From Micavibrio sp. (lineage in GTDB: Bacteria > Pseudomonadota > Alphaproteobacteria > Micavibrionales > Micavibrionaceae), in contig JALSJP010000027.1 in the NCBI GenBank assembly GCA_026989265.1, positions 1-51,806 of the forward strand: 51,806 nucleotides of DNA, in the 5' to 3' direction. The notes beneath the pieces are model-generated. The model saw only the letters and a list, made by a program, of their open reading frames with translations. It was not told where the DNA came from and made no database searches. Positions 1 through 7,089 of the stretch are shown piece after piece; the first letter of the stretch is position 1; every line of letters starts with the position of its first letter. The position numbers were made by a program, and so were the translations under genes.

Positions 1-701
1 GGCTTGTTACTATTATTTCCCCTGATAAAAAAAGCACTAATATATATAGATGTTTTAAACCTTATATAATCGTAAGGGATGATGTTGAAATATATGATTT
101 TGTGCTTAAGGCAAAAGAAAAAGGACGGGTTTGCCCATCAATAGGGTCAGGGCTTGGTAACAAAGACTATAGGCTGCTTCGGGATGTTATCTTGCCACTG
201 TTAGATGAATGCGATGAAATTCTCATTGATGCGGATGGGTTAAATGCTTTTGAAGGGCATTCTGATTTACTATTCTCCAAGTTACATAACAATGTTGTTT
301 TAACCCCGCATGAGGGAGAGTTTAAGAAGCTATTTCCTAATTTGGCTGGGCTGCTTGCTGATAATCGCGCTGAGGCGACTAAAAAAGCAGCCATTTGCTC
401 AAACGCTATCATTGTTTTGAAGGGGCATGAAACTATAATTGCTACGCAAGGTCAGGACGTTATTATTAATGATAATGCTTCACCATATTTGGCTAGTGCT
501 GGGTCTGGTGATGTTCTTTCTGGGCTTATAGCAGGGCTTACAGCGCAAGGCATGAGTGCATTTAATGCTGCATGTGCTGGCGTTTACATGCATGGCAGAG
601 CTTCTGAAATCGTTGGGGTAGGGCTTGTGGCTAGTGATTTAATTGAAGTTTTTCCAAAAGTTTTAAAAGAAATGCTTGGAATTCATAAAAAATTAGGTTA
701 A
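1..701 (+). CDS. nnrD: ADP-dependent NAD(P)H-hydrate dehydratase, C-terminal part (5' partial)
   Basis: Repairs the damaged cofactor NAD(P)HX by ADP-dependent dehydration in the cytosol. The reading frame is open from base 3 with no start codon, so the gene runs off the left edge; in many bacteria this domain is fused behind an NnrE epimerase domain, which cannot be judged here. Family motifs in order: GSGLG, LIDADGLNAF, VVLTPHEGEF, VLKGHETII and the nucleotide/catalytic stretch ASAGSGDVLSGLIAGL followed by AGVYMHG. This ribokinase-like signature is distinctive. tRNA-Leu starts 45 bp after the stop codon. Confidence 0.9.
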   Translation, partial: LVTIISPDKKSTNIYRCFKPYIIVRDDVEIYDFVLKAKEKGRVCPSIGSGLGNKDYRLLRDVILPLLDECDEILIDADGLNAFEGHSDLLFSKLHNNVVLTPHEGEFKKLFPNLAGLLADNRAEATKKAAICSNAIIVLKGHETIIATQGQDVIINDNASPYLASAGSGDVLSGLIAGLTAQGMSAFNAACAGVYMHGRASEIVGVGLVASDLIEVFPKVLKEMLGIHKKLG

Positions 702-746
702 AACCTCGCATCAAGTTCGAATTAAAGCTTGTATTATAGTAATTGT

Positions 747-832
747 GCGGATGTGGCGAAATTGGTAGACGCGCTAGATTTAGGTTCTAGTTTCCTTAGG
801 AAGTGGGGGTTCAAGTCCCTTCATCCGCACCA
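747..832 (+). tRNA. tRNA-Leu (anticodon UAG)
   Basis: The acceptor stem GCGGATG (747-753) pairs with CATCCGC (822-828), followed by A73 and an encoded CCA (830-832). The D arm carries AATTGGTAGA. The anticodon stem CTAGA/TCTAG encloses the loop TTTAGGT, giving anticodon TAG. The long variable arm and 86-nt length are those of a class II leucine tRNA. The T stem closes with two G-U pairs around TTCAAGT. Confidence 0.95.
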
Positions 833-836
833 TTGT

Positions 837-946
837 AATTTAAGAACGTGGCATTTGCCACGAGGGTGAGGTCTCACCCTTTAATTTAAGAACGTGGCAT
901 TTGCCACTAGCTTGCAGTCGCAAGCTTTAAGATTTAAAAATGTGGC
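837..946. repeat. Two 25-bp direct repeats interleaved with hairpins downstream of tRNA-Leu
   Basis: A 25-bp unit occurs identically at 837-861 and 883-907, 46 bp apart; each ends in the palindrome GTGGCATTTGCCAC. Between the copies is the hairpin AGGGTGAG/CTCACCCT (863-880), and after the second copy AGCTTGC-AGTC-GCAAGCT (909-926). A decayed third copy may follow (TTTAAGATTTAAAAATGTGGC, 926-946). The hairpins could end transcription from nnrD/tRNA-Leu, but the exact duplication suggests a short palindromic repeat family. No gene is seen between 833 and 990. Confidence 0.75.
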
Positions 947-990
947 TATATAATATAATTACAAACACAAAATAAAGAGAAGAGCAGCAA

Positions 991-2457
991 ATGCAAGTAA
1001 AACAGCTTAAACAAGACGGACTTAATCACGAACTTGAAGTTACCGTAACGGCAGAAGATATAGCCACTCGCGTGGATACTCGTTTAGAAGAAGTTGCAAA
1101 AACGGTCAAAATGCCAGGTTTTCGCCCAGGTAAAGTTCCAATGAAAATCATGAAGCAAAAATACGGCAAAGCCGTTATGGGCGAAGTTTTGGAGAGCGCG
1201 GTTAATGAAACATCGCAAGCAGCGTTGAAAGATAAAGAGATTACCCCAGCTCTTCAGCCTAAAATCGAAGTAAAATCTTTTGATGAAGGTGCAGACCTTG
1301 TTTACACAATGAATATTGAAGTGCTTCCTAAAGTTGAACTTCAAGATTATAAAGGCTTTAAACTTACTAAGCTTGTTACAAAAGCAGATGATGCGGCAAT
1401 TGATGAGGCTCTTACAAAAATCGCATCTATGCGCAAAACTAGCGAGCCTATAGAAGGTAGCCGCGCGACTAAATCAGGTGATACGGTTGTTATAGACTTT
1501 AAAGGTCGCACAGCAGATGACAATGTAGAGCAACCGGGTATGGCGGCCGAAGGTCACCATTTAGAGCTTGGCAGTAATAGCTTTATACCAGGTTTCGAAG
1601 ACCAGCTTATAGGCAAAAAAGCAGGTGACAGCCTTGATGTTAAGGTTGCTTTTCCTGAGGAATATGGCGCGGCGGAGCTTGCTGGTCGTGATGCAATATT
1701 CGAAGTTACTATCCATGAAATCCGCCAGAGCGTTGACGCGGTTATTGATGATGAGTTCGCAAAAGAGCTTGGTATGGATGACCTTAAGGCATTGCGCGGC
1801 GCTGTTGCCGAGCAAACTAACCAAGAGTTTAATAATCATTCTAGGCTTAAGCTTAAAAAGGAATTACTTGATTTGCTTGATGATGCCCATGTTTTTGAAG
1901 TGCCACAAGGCATGAAGGAAATGGAGCTTCAAAATATTATGCAGCAAGTTAATTTGGACAACCAACAGCGCGGCATTGACGCGGAAATGACTGATGAGGA
2001 AAAAACCGAGCTTGAAGGAATTGCAGAGCGCCGCGTTCGCCTAGGTCTTGTCTTGTCTGAAATTGGTAAAGAAAATACTATTCAAATTTCTGATGCGGAG
2101 GTTCAAAAAGCAGTTATAACAGAAGCTCAGAAATATCCAGGGCAAGAAAAAGAAGTATTTGATTATTTCGCTAAAAACCGTGAAGCTTTGGAATCCTTGC
2201 GCGCGCCTATTTATGAGGACAAAGTTGTTGATTTCATTCTTGAACTAGCAACAGTTACAGAAAAAGAAGTTAGCGCGGAAGAGCTTACAGCAGAGGAAGA
2301 AGAAGCGGAAAAGCCTAAGGCTAAAAAGAAAACTCCAGCTAAGAAAAAGCCTGCTGCTAAAGCTAAAGAGGGTGATGAAAAACCATCCGAAGATAAGCCT
2401 AAGGCTAAAAAACCAGCAGCTAAGAAGAAGGCTGCACCCAAGAAAAAGGCTTCTTAG
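991..2457 (+). CDS. tig: Trigger factor (ribosome-associated chaperone, prolyl isomerase)
   Basis: Binds the ribosomal exit tunnel and folds nascent chains in the cytosol. The N-terminal ribosome-binding domain shows the signature PGFRPGKVPMKIMKQKYG (around residues 42-59). An FKBP-type isomerase domain follows (GDTVVIDFKGRTADD, then LELGSNSFIPGFEDQLIG), then the helical chaperone domain. The 488-residue product is longer than the roughly 430 of Escherichia coli because of a tail of about 50 residues rich in Lys, Ala and Pro (repeated AKKK/PAAKKK). The start ATG follows a purine-rich AGAGAAGAG. It leads the tig-clpP-lon-hup quality-control block. Confidence 0.97.
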   Translation: MQVKQLKQDGLNHELEVTVTAEDIATRVDTRLEEVAKTVKMPGFRPGKVPMKIMKQKYGKAVMGEVLESAVNETSQAALKDKEITPALQPKIEVKSFDEGADLVYTMNIEVLPKVELQDYKGFKLTKLVTKADDAAIDEALTKIASMRKTSEPIEGSRATKSGDTVVIDFKGRTADDNVEQPGMAAEGHHLELGSNSFIPGFEDQLIGKKAGDSLDVKVAFPEEYGAAELAGRDAIFEVTIHEIRQSVDAVIDDEFAKELGMDDLKALRGAVAEQTNQEFNNHSRLKLKKELLDLLDDAHVFEVPQGMKEMELQNIMQQVNLDNQQRGIDAEMTDEEKTELEGIAERRVRLGLVLSEIGKENTIQISDAEVQKAVITEAQKYPGQEKEVFDYFAKNREALESLRAPIYEDKVVDFILELATVTEKEVSAEELTAEEEEAEKPKAKKKTPAKKKPAAKAKEGDEKPSEDKPKAKKPAAKKKAAPKKKAS

Positions 2458-2503
2458 TGGTAAAACTAAAGTATAATATTAAAATATTTATATAAAAATC
2501 TTG

Positions 2504-2536
2504 AACAAACCGCGCTCCAAATGTACGGTTTGTTTT
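2504..2536 (+). terminator. Rho-independent terminator after tig
   Basis: AACAAACCG (2504-2512) pairs perfectly with CGGTTTGTT (2526-2534) around a 13-nt loop and runs into TTTT. It sits 46 bp after the tig stop codon and inside the open frame upstream of clpP, which argues against a clpP start before 2597. Confidence 0.65.
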
Positions 2537-2596
2537 GACTCTAAGATAATCACTTTTGAGTCGCATTTGCCACCTAATAACAAAGTTGTGAGAAAT

Positions 2597-3256
2597 ATGT
2601 TTGATTCTTCTAATCCTATTGATACTTATATGAACCACCTTGTCCCCACTGTGATTGAGCAGACAAATCGCGGTGAGCGTGCGTTTGACATCTACTCAAG
2701 GCTGTTAAAGGAGCGCATTATTTTCCTTACAGGAGAGGTTAACGACCATGTTTCGGCTCTAATTTGCGCGCAGCTTTTATTTTTAGAATCAGAAAACCCT
2801 AATAAGGAAATATCATTCTACATTAATTCTCCGGGCGGCGTTGTTACTGCTGGTCTTGCTATGTATGACACTATGCAATATATCCGTCCTAAAGTCTCGA
2901 CAGTATGCGTTGGGCAGGCGGCGTCAATGGGCTCATTCTTGCTTATGGCGGGAGAGAAGGGCATGAGATACTCACTGCCAAATTCACGCATTATGATTCA
3001 CCAGCCTTCGGGCGGCGCGCGCGGTCAGGCTAGCGATATCGAGATACAAGCTCAAGAAATATTACGCCTCCGCCATAGCCTTAATCAAACATATGTTAAA
3101 CATACTGGGCAAAAGCTTAAGGTCGTAGAAGAGGCTATGGATCGTGATAATTTCATGAGTGCAGAAGAAGCCAAAGACTGGGGCTTGATTGATCATGTTG
3201 TTGAATCAAAACCTGTCCCTGATGATGAAAAGTCTAAAGAAACTAAGAAAAAATAA
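2597..3256 (+). CDS. clpP: ATP-dependent Clp protease proteolytic subunit
   Basis: Serine peptidase that forms the 14-mer chamber served by ClpX or ClpA. With the start at ATG 2597 it has 219 residues and the classic N-terminal [20 protein letters not shown]. The triad is visible as Ser110 (GQAASMG), His135 (IMIHQP) and Asp184 (in [11 protein letters not shown]), with the same spacings as the E. coli enzyme. The frame is open back to a TTG at 2501, but that stretch crosses the tig terminator and a palindrome, so 2597 is preferred. The canonical neighbour clpX is absent; lon follows after 147 bp and a hairpin. Confidence 0.95.
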   Translation: MFDSSNPIDTYMNHLVPTVIEQTNRGERAFDIYSRLLKERIIFLTGEVNDHVSALICAQLLFLESENPNKEISFYINSPGGVVTAGLAMYDTMQYIRPKVSTVCVGQAASMGSFLLMAGEKGMRYSLPNSRIMIHQPSGGARGQASDIEIQAQEILRLRHSLNQTYVKHTGQKLKVVEEAMDRDNFMSAEEAKDWGLIDHVVESKPVPDDEKSKETKKK

Positions 3257-3263
3257 ATAAAAC

Positions 3264-3302
3264 AATGCCCTGTTACGTGTTTTTTGTAAATAACAGGGCA
3301 TT
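3264..3302 (+). terminator. Strong hairpin between clpP and lon
   Basis: AATGCCCTGTTA (3264-3275) pairs perfectly over 12 bp with TAACAGGGCATT (3291-3302), with a 15-nt T-rich loop, 7 bp after the clpP stop. The T tract after the stem is poor (ATTGTG), so it may instead be an mRNA-stabilising or partial terminator structure. It probably separates clpP expression from lon. Confidence 0.7.
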
Positions 3303-3403
3303 ATTGTGTCTGCAAATCGAATAAATAGCCGAAATAGCTTTGAAAATCATGTTTTTAGTCGCATAATGGCGCGTCGCACCCTAAATATAAGGAATTTTGT
3401 TGA

Positions 3404-5812
3404 ATGTTAGATGTAAATACATCATATGCTGTTCTCCCATTAAGAGACATTGTTGTTTTCCCTCACATGATTGTGCCGCTTTTTGTTGGTCGCGAAAAAT
3501 CTATTCATGCGCTTGAGCATGTGATGATGTCTGAGAAAAAAATATTGCTTGTTACTCAAAAAACCACATCTGAGGATGAGCCAGATATAGATGACCTTTA
3601 TAGCGTCGGGACAATCGGAACAATTTTGCAATTGTTAAAACTTCCTGATGGCACAGTTAAGGTGCTTGTTGAGGGTGGCGAGCGTGTGCGCTTGTCTAAT
3701 CTTACGGATGGAAATGGCTATATGGAAGCCAATATATCTAAAATTATTGATAATTCTGTTCAAGATGAAGAGCTAGAAGCACTTGCCCGCGCGGTTATGA
3801 CTCAGTTTGAACAATATGTTAAGCTTAACAAAAAAATCCCACCTGAGGTTATAGTCTCGATAAATCAAATCGAAGAACCGTCAAAAATGGTAGATACCGT
3901 TGCATCTCACATGGCTTTGAAAATCGATCAAAAACAAAGCCTGCTAGAGCTTGAAGGGACGGCGGAGCGGCTAGAGCGTATTTATAGCTTTATGGAAGGC
4001 GAGATAGGGGTGCTGCAAGTTGAAAAACGAGTGCGCAGCCGTGTCAAACGCCAAATGGAAAAAACTCAGCGCGAATATTATTTGAATGAGCAAATGAAGG
4101 CAATTCAAAAGGAGCTTGGTGACGGCGAGGGCGGTCTTGATGAGCTTGGAGAGCTTAGCAAAAAAATAGAAGAAGCTAAAATGCCAAAGGAAGTGACGGC
4201 GCGCGCTAACTCAGAGATGAAAAAGCTTCGCCAGATGAGCCCCATGTCTGCGGAGGCAACCGTAGTTCGTAATTACCTTGATTGGCTCTTAAATGTTCCG
4301 TGGAAAAAACGCTCACGCGTTAAAAAGGATATAAAAATTGCTAAGGCGGTTTTGGATAAAGATCATTATGGGCTTGATAAGGTTAAAGAGCGTATCCTTG
4401 AATATCTAGCGGTGCAGCAGCGCACAGGCAAGGTTCGCGGCACTATATTATGCCTTGCAGGCCCACCAGGAGTTGGTAAAACCTCGCTTGGCAAATCAAT
4501 TGCCAAGGCAACAAACCGTAATTTTGTGCGTATGTCTTTGGGCGGCGTGCGTGATGAAAGCGAAATTCGCGGTCATAGGCGCACTTATATTGGCGCAATG
4601 CCGGGTAAAGTTATTCAGGGAATGAAAAAAGCTGAAACAGTAAATCCGCTATTTTTGTTTGATGAAATTGACAAACTTGGCTCTGATTGGCGGGGAGATC
4701 CTAGTTCTGCTTTGCTAGAGGTTTTAGACCCCGAGCAAAATGAAAAATTCCAAGATCACTATATCGAGCTGGACTATGATTTATCCGATGTGATGTTCGT
4801 GTGCACTGCAAATAATATTGCCAACATGCCAAGACCTTTGCTTGATCGTATGGAAATCATACGCATTTCAGGCTATACGGAGGATGAAAAGCTCCAAATT
4901 GTTAAACGCCACTTGCTAAATAAACAAATGAAATTAGCAGGGCTTAAACGCGGAGAGTTTAAAATCAATGACGCGGCGCTGCGTGACCTTATTCGCTATT
5001 ATACGCGTGAGGCTGGCGTGCGCGGGTTAGAGCGTGAGATTGCCAATTTGTGCCGTAAATCGATCAAAGATATATTAATGAAGGGGCGCAAATCCGTTTC
5101 TATTACTCCGCGTAGCTTAGAAAAATATGCTGGCGTTAAAAAATGTCGTTATGGCGAGGTTGAAGAGCATCACCGCATCGGCGTTGTTAATGGCTTGGCC
5201 TATACAGAGAGCGGGGGGGACTTGCTATCTATTGAAGCTGTTACTATGGCTGGTAAAGATTGCAAGGTCTCAACAACTGGAAATCTAAAAGATGTTATGA
5301 AAGAATCTATTACAGTGGCTGAGATGTTGATTAAATCACGCGCTGCTCAGTATGGCTTTGATTATGAAGTTTTAAAGGAAAAGCAAATCCATGTTCATGT
5401 GCCTGAGGGGGCAACTCCTAAGGATGGTCCTTCGGCGGGCGCTGCTATGGTTACGGCGATTATATCTGCATTATCTGGCATTGAAGTTCATAAAGATATA
5501 GCAATGACGGGTGAGGTTAATCTGCGCGGTAATGTTACTGCTATTGGAGGGCTTAAGGAAAAGTTGTTAGCAGCTCTTCGCGCGGGCATTAAAAAGGTGC
5601 TTATCCCGCAAGAAAACGAAAAAGATTTAGCGGATATTCCCAAAAATGTTCTTAAGGAACTTGAAATAGTGCCTGTAAATACAATTGATGAGGTGCTTTC
5701 TCACGCTCTTTTAAGCATGCCAGAGCCTTTAAAACCTGTGGATAACGTGAAAATAGAGCAAATTTTATCAAAAACCGCAGAAAACAAGGGAAAAAGCGTG
5801 ATTCACCATTGA
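3404..5812 (+). CDS. lon: ATP-dependent protease Lon
   Basis: Homohexameric AAA+ serine protease that degrades misfolded and regulatory proteins in the cytosol; in Caulobacter its targets include the cell-cycle factors CcrM and DnaA. Order of domains: N-terminal substrate-binding domain (LPLRDIVVFPHMIVPLFVGR), AAA+ module with Walker A GPPGVGKT at residues 353-360 and Walker B LFLFDEIDK, then the peptidase domain with catalytic Ser677 (DGPSAGA) and Lys720 (GGLKEK). The 802-residue length is normal. A good AAGGA site lies at 3389-3393. hup follows at 5968, the usual alphaproteobacterial order. Confidence 0.98.
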   Translation: MLDVNTSYAVLPLRDIVVFPHMIVPLFVGREKSIHALEHVMMSEKKILLVTQKTTSEDEPDIDDLYSVGTIGTILQLLKLPDGTVKVLVEGGERVRLSNLTDGNGYMEANISKIIDNSVQDEELEALARAVMTQFEQYVKLNKKIPPEVIVSINQIEEPSKMVDTVASHMALKIDQKQSLLELEGTAERLERIYSFMEGEIGVLQVEKRVRSRVKRQMEKTQREYYLNEQMKAIQKELGDGEGGLDELGELSKKIEEAKMPKEVTARANSEMKKLRQMSPMSAEATVVRNYLDWLLNVPWKKRSRVKKDIKIAKAVLDKDHYGLDKVKERILEYLAVQQRTGKVRGTILCLAGPPGVGKTSLGKSIAKATNRNFVRMSLGGVRDESEIRGHRRTYIGAMPGKVIQGMKKAETVNPLFLFDEIDKLGSDWRGDPSSALLEVLDPEQNEKFQDHYIELDYDLSDVMFVCTANNIANMPRPLLDRMEIIRISGYTEDEKLQIVKRHLLNKQMKLAGLKRGEFKINDAALRDLIRYYTREAGVRGLEREIANLCRKSIKDILMKGRKSVSITPRSLEKYAGVKKCRYGEVEEHHRIGVVNGLAYTESGGDLLSIEAVTMAGKDCKVSTTGNLKDVMKESITVAEMLIKSRAAQYGFDYEVLKEKQIHVHVPEGATPKDGPSAGAAMVTAIISALSGIEVHKDIAMTGEVNLRGNVTAIGGLKEKLLAALRAGIKKVLIPQENEKDLADIPKNVLKELEIVPVNTIDEVLSHALLSMPEPLKPVDNVKIEQILSKTAENKGKSVIHH

Positions 5813-5967
5813 GTCTTGCTGAAAAATTAGTTACAAATGAATCACCTTAAATAATTGGAATCGCGCAGTAGCTTTGTCTCTTGCTGATTCTAATGTTTAA
5901 ATGGCTATTTTGAAAATTATTTTGAAATGGTTTTTTTACTTAAAACAAACACTAAAGGGAGTTCACA

Positions 5968-6252
5968 ATGAATAAACAAGACCTAGTATCAAAAGTAGCT
6001 GAGACATCTGACATCTCTAAGCAAAAAGCAGCATCTGCTGTTGACGCTGTAATCGAAGCCATCAAAGGCAGCCTAAAGGGCGGTGAAGATGTTCGCCTTG
6101 TTGGTTTTGGTACATTCTCAGTATCAGACCGCGCAGCAACAACTGGTCGTAACCCACGCACTGGTGAGCCGATTCAAATCCCAGCATCTAAGCAGCCTAA
6201 ATTCAAAGCTGGTAAAGAGCTTAAAGAAGCTGTAAACGGTAAAAAGAAGTAA
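5968..6252 (+). CDS. hupB: DNA-binding protein HU (beta-type)
   Basis: Small histone-like dimer that bends and compacts DNA. The 94-residue sequence is a textbook HU: an N-terminal helical dimerisation body starting [12 protein letters not shown], the core [20 protein letters not shown], and the DNA-binding arm with the proline-turn region [12 protein letters not shown], ending in a lysine-rich tail. A strong AAAGGGAG site precedes the ATG. It follows lon, as in most proteobacteria, and is closed by a clear terminator. Confidence 0.98.
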   Translation: MNKQDLVSKVAETSDISKQKAASAVDAVIEAIKGSLKGGEDVRLVGFGTFSVSDRAATTGRNPRTGEPIQIPASKQPKFKAGKELKEAVNGKKK

Positions 6253-6281
6253 TTTTCGCCATATTGGTTATAAATATTTTG

Positions 6282-6318
6282 TTCGACCGCGCTGTCTTAT
6301 GTGGTCGAATATTTTTTT
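6282..6318 (+). terminator. Rho-independent terminator after hupB
   Basis: TTCGACCGC (6282-6290) pairs with GTGGTCGAA (6301-6309, one G-U pair) and is followed by TATTTTTTT. Stem plus T tract is the standard intrinsic terminator, 29 bp after the hupB stop. Confidence 0.85.
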
Positions 6319-6386
6319 GGAAATATATCAAATATATGCTTGCTTTTTGTATCAATAAACATTAGATATATCCATTCAATTGGTCA

Positions 6387-6462
6387 GGGTGATTAGCTCA
6401 GCTGGGAGAGCATCTCGTTTACACCGAGAGGGTCGGCGGTTCGATCCCGTCATCACCCACCA
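6387..6462 (+). tRNA. tRNA-Val (anticodon UAC)
   Basis: The acceptor stem GGGTGAT (6387-6393) pairs with ATCACCC (6452-6458), then A73 and an encoded CCA. The D loop is AGCTGGGA. The anticodon stem TCTCG/CGAGA encloses the loop TTTACAC, giving anticodon TAC. The T loop is TTCGATC. Length is 76 nt. The last 25 bases, including the CCA, are repeated exactly at 6553-6577. Confidence 0.96.
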
Positions 6463-6552
6463 TTTTCCTTAAATTGGATATCTGCAAGATATGGCGGCTT
6501 GTCTGTTAGTAGCCCACCGCCATTATTAAAAAGCATTCGCAGGAGCGAATGG

Positions 6553-6577
6553 GGTTCGATCCCGTCATCACCCACCA
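6553..6577 (+). repeat. Duplicate of the tRNA-Val 3' end (candidate attachment site)
   Basis: 25 bases identical to 6438-6462 (T arm, acceptor 3' strand and CCA of tRNA-Val) recur here in direct orientation, 90 bp after the tRNA. Integrases commonly use a tRNA 3' end as attachment site and regenerate it, leaving such a repeat at the far end of the island. Alternatively it is the last piece of a deleted tandem tRNA copy. Confidence 0.7.
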
Positions 6578-6677
6578 ATGATTTCAATGGGTTGCAGCCG
6601 CTCATTAAAGTTAATCTTAAAATTTGGGGCATATAACTGATTTTGACCGCATAATAGGGGGAGCAGAATATTTGATG

Positions 6678-6884
6678 CTAAACGCTATGCCCCAGCCCCG
6701 CTTGAACAAGGAAGGCGGATCTCTTCATGCCTGCAGCAGCGGCGGCGAGATCAATTGCCTCCAAATCACTTTGAGCCACGGTTATATTTACGCGCACAAC
6801 CTTATTCGCATCTTTGACATCAACCAGCAAAACAGCAACGCTTTCCTCAATCCTTATGCAAGTATAATGCGCATAAATACACAT
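6678..6884 (-). pseudogene. HicB-family antitoxin remnant (C-terminal part)
   Basis: The 68-residue frame contains VAVLLVDVKDANKVVRVNIT followed by a ribbon-helix-helix-like segment ending AAAAGMKRSAFLVQAG. This is the C-terminal arrangement of HicB antitoxins (a VALVDVD-like strand, VRVNIT, then GMSRSAFL). The N-terminal RNase-H-like partial HicB domain is missing: the frame opens with an unrelated MCIYAHYTCIRIEES. No HicA toxin is seen nearby. It is most likely a truncated relic of a toxin-antitoxin locus. The overlapping plus-strand frame 6624-6905 has no recognisable content. Confidence 0.6.
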
Positions 6885-6909
6885 TTTAAAATAAAAATAA
6901 GGTGAGGTT

Positions 6910-7027
6910 ATGAGTTATAAAAAAAACACATAGCGGGATTATAATAGCGCAAACGCCAAGCGCAATATTACTTGAGAGTGGGGCAGTTAAAGCATGGCTG
7001 CCAAAATCAAAAAGAATAATTATCTAA
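6910..7027 (+). pseudogene. Small ORF interrupted by a frameshift in an A8 tract
   Basis: An ATG at 6910 with the well-placed site AAGGTGAGG reads MSYKKNT and stops at once. Removing one A from the eight at 6919-6926 would join it to an open frame continuing THSGIIIAQTPSAILLESG and then AVKAWLPKSKRIII, ending at TAA 7025-7027, a peptide of 38 residues. The pattern (IIA..., AILLESGAVKAWLPKS) resembles short accessory proteins with a WLPKSQ-type ending that I recall from phages and mobile regions. It may be a pseudogene, polymerase or ribosome slippage, or a sequencing indel. Confidence 0.45.
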
Positions 7028-7089
7028 CAGTATCTATAAATATTTTTTATAGTATTGCCTTATGTTAGCTCAATTCCTATGATGCTTCC

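Larger units (their letters stand above)
6463..7089. other. Accessory scar between tRNA-Val and thrC
   Basis: This 627-bp stretch has no intact gene. In order it holds two adjacent hairpins (ATGGCGG 6491-6497 with CCGCCAT 6517-6523, and CATTCGC-AGGA-GCGAATG 6534-6551), a second copy of the tRNA-Val 3' end (6553-6577), a minus-strand HicB antitoxin remnant (6678-6884) and a small plus-strand ORF broken in an A tract (6910-7027). Together these look like the residue of an element once integrated at the tRNA. Confidence 0.6.

Noticed and set aside
2501-2596. Longer N-terminus for ClpP starting at TTG 2501
   Set aside because: The extension crosses the tig terminator hairpin and a palindrome, is cysteine-rich and unlike any ClpP leader, and has no ribosome-binding site.
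5813-5967. Possible terminator hairpin after lon (GAATC...GATTC)
   Set aside because: Only five outer pairs form; the inner stem fails and no T tract follows.
6624-6905. Plus-strand 93-residue frame over the HicB relic
   Set aside because: It has no family resemblance, while the minus strand over the same bases carries clear HicB C-terminal motifs.
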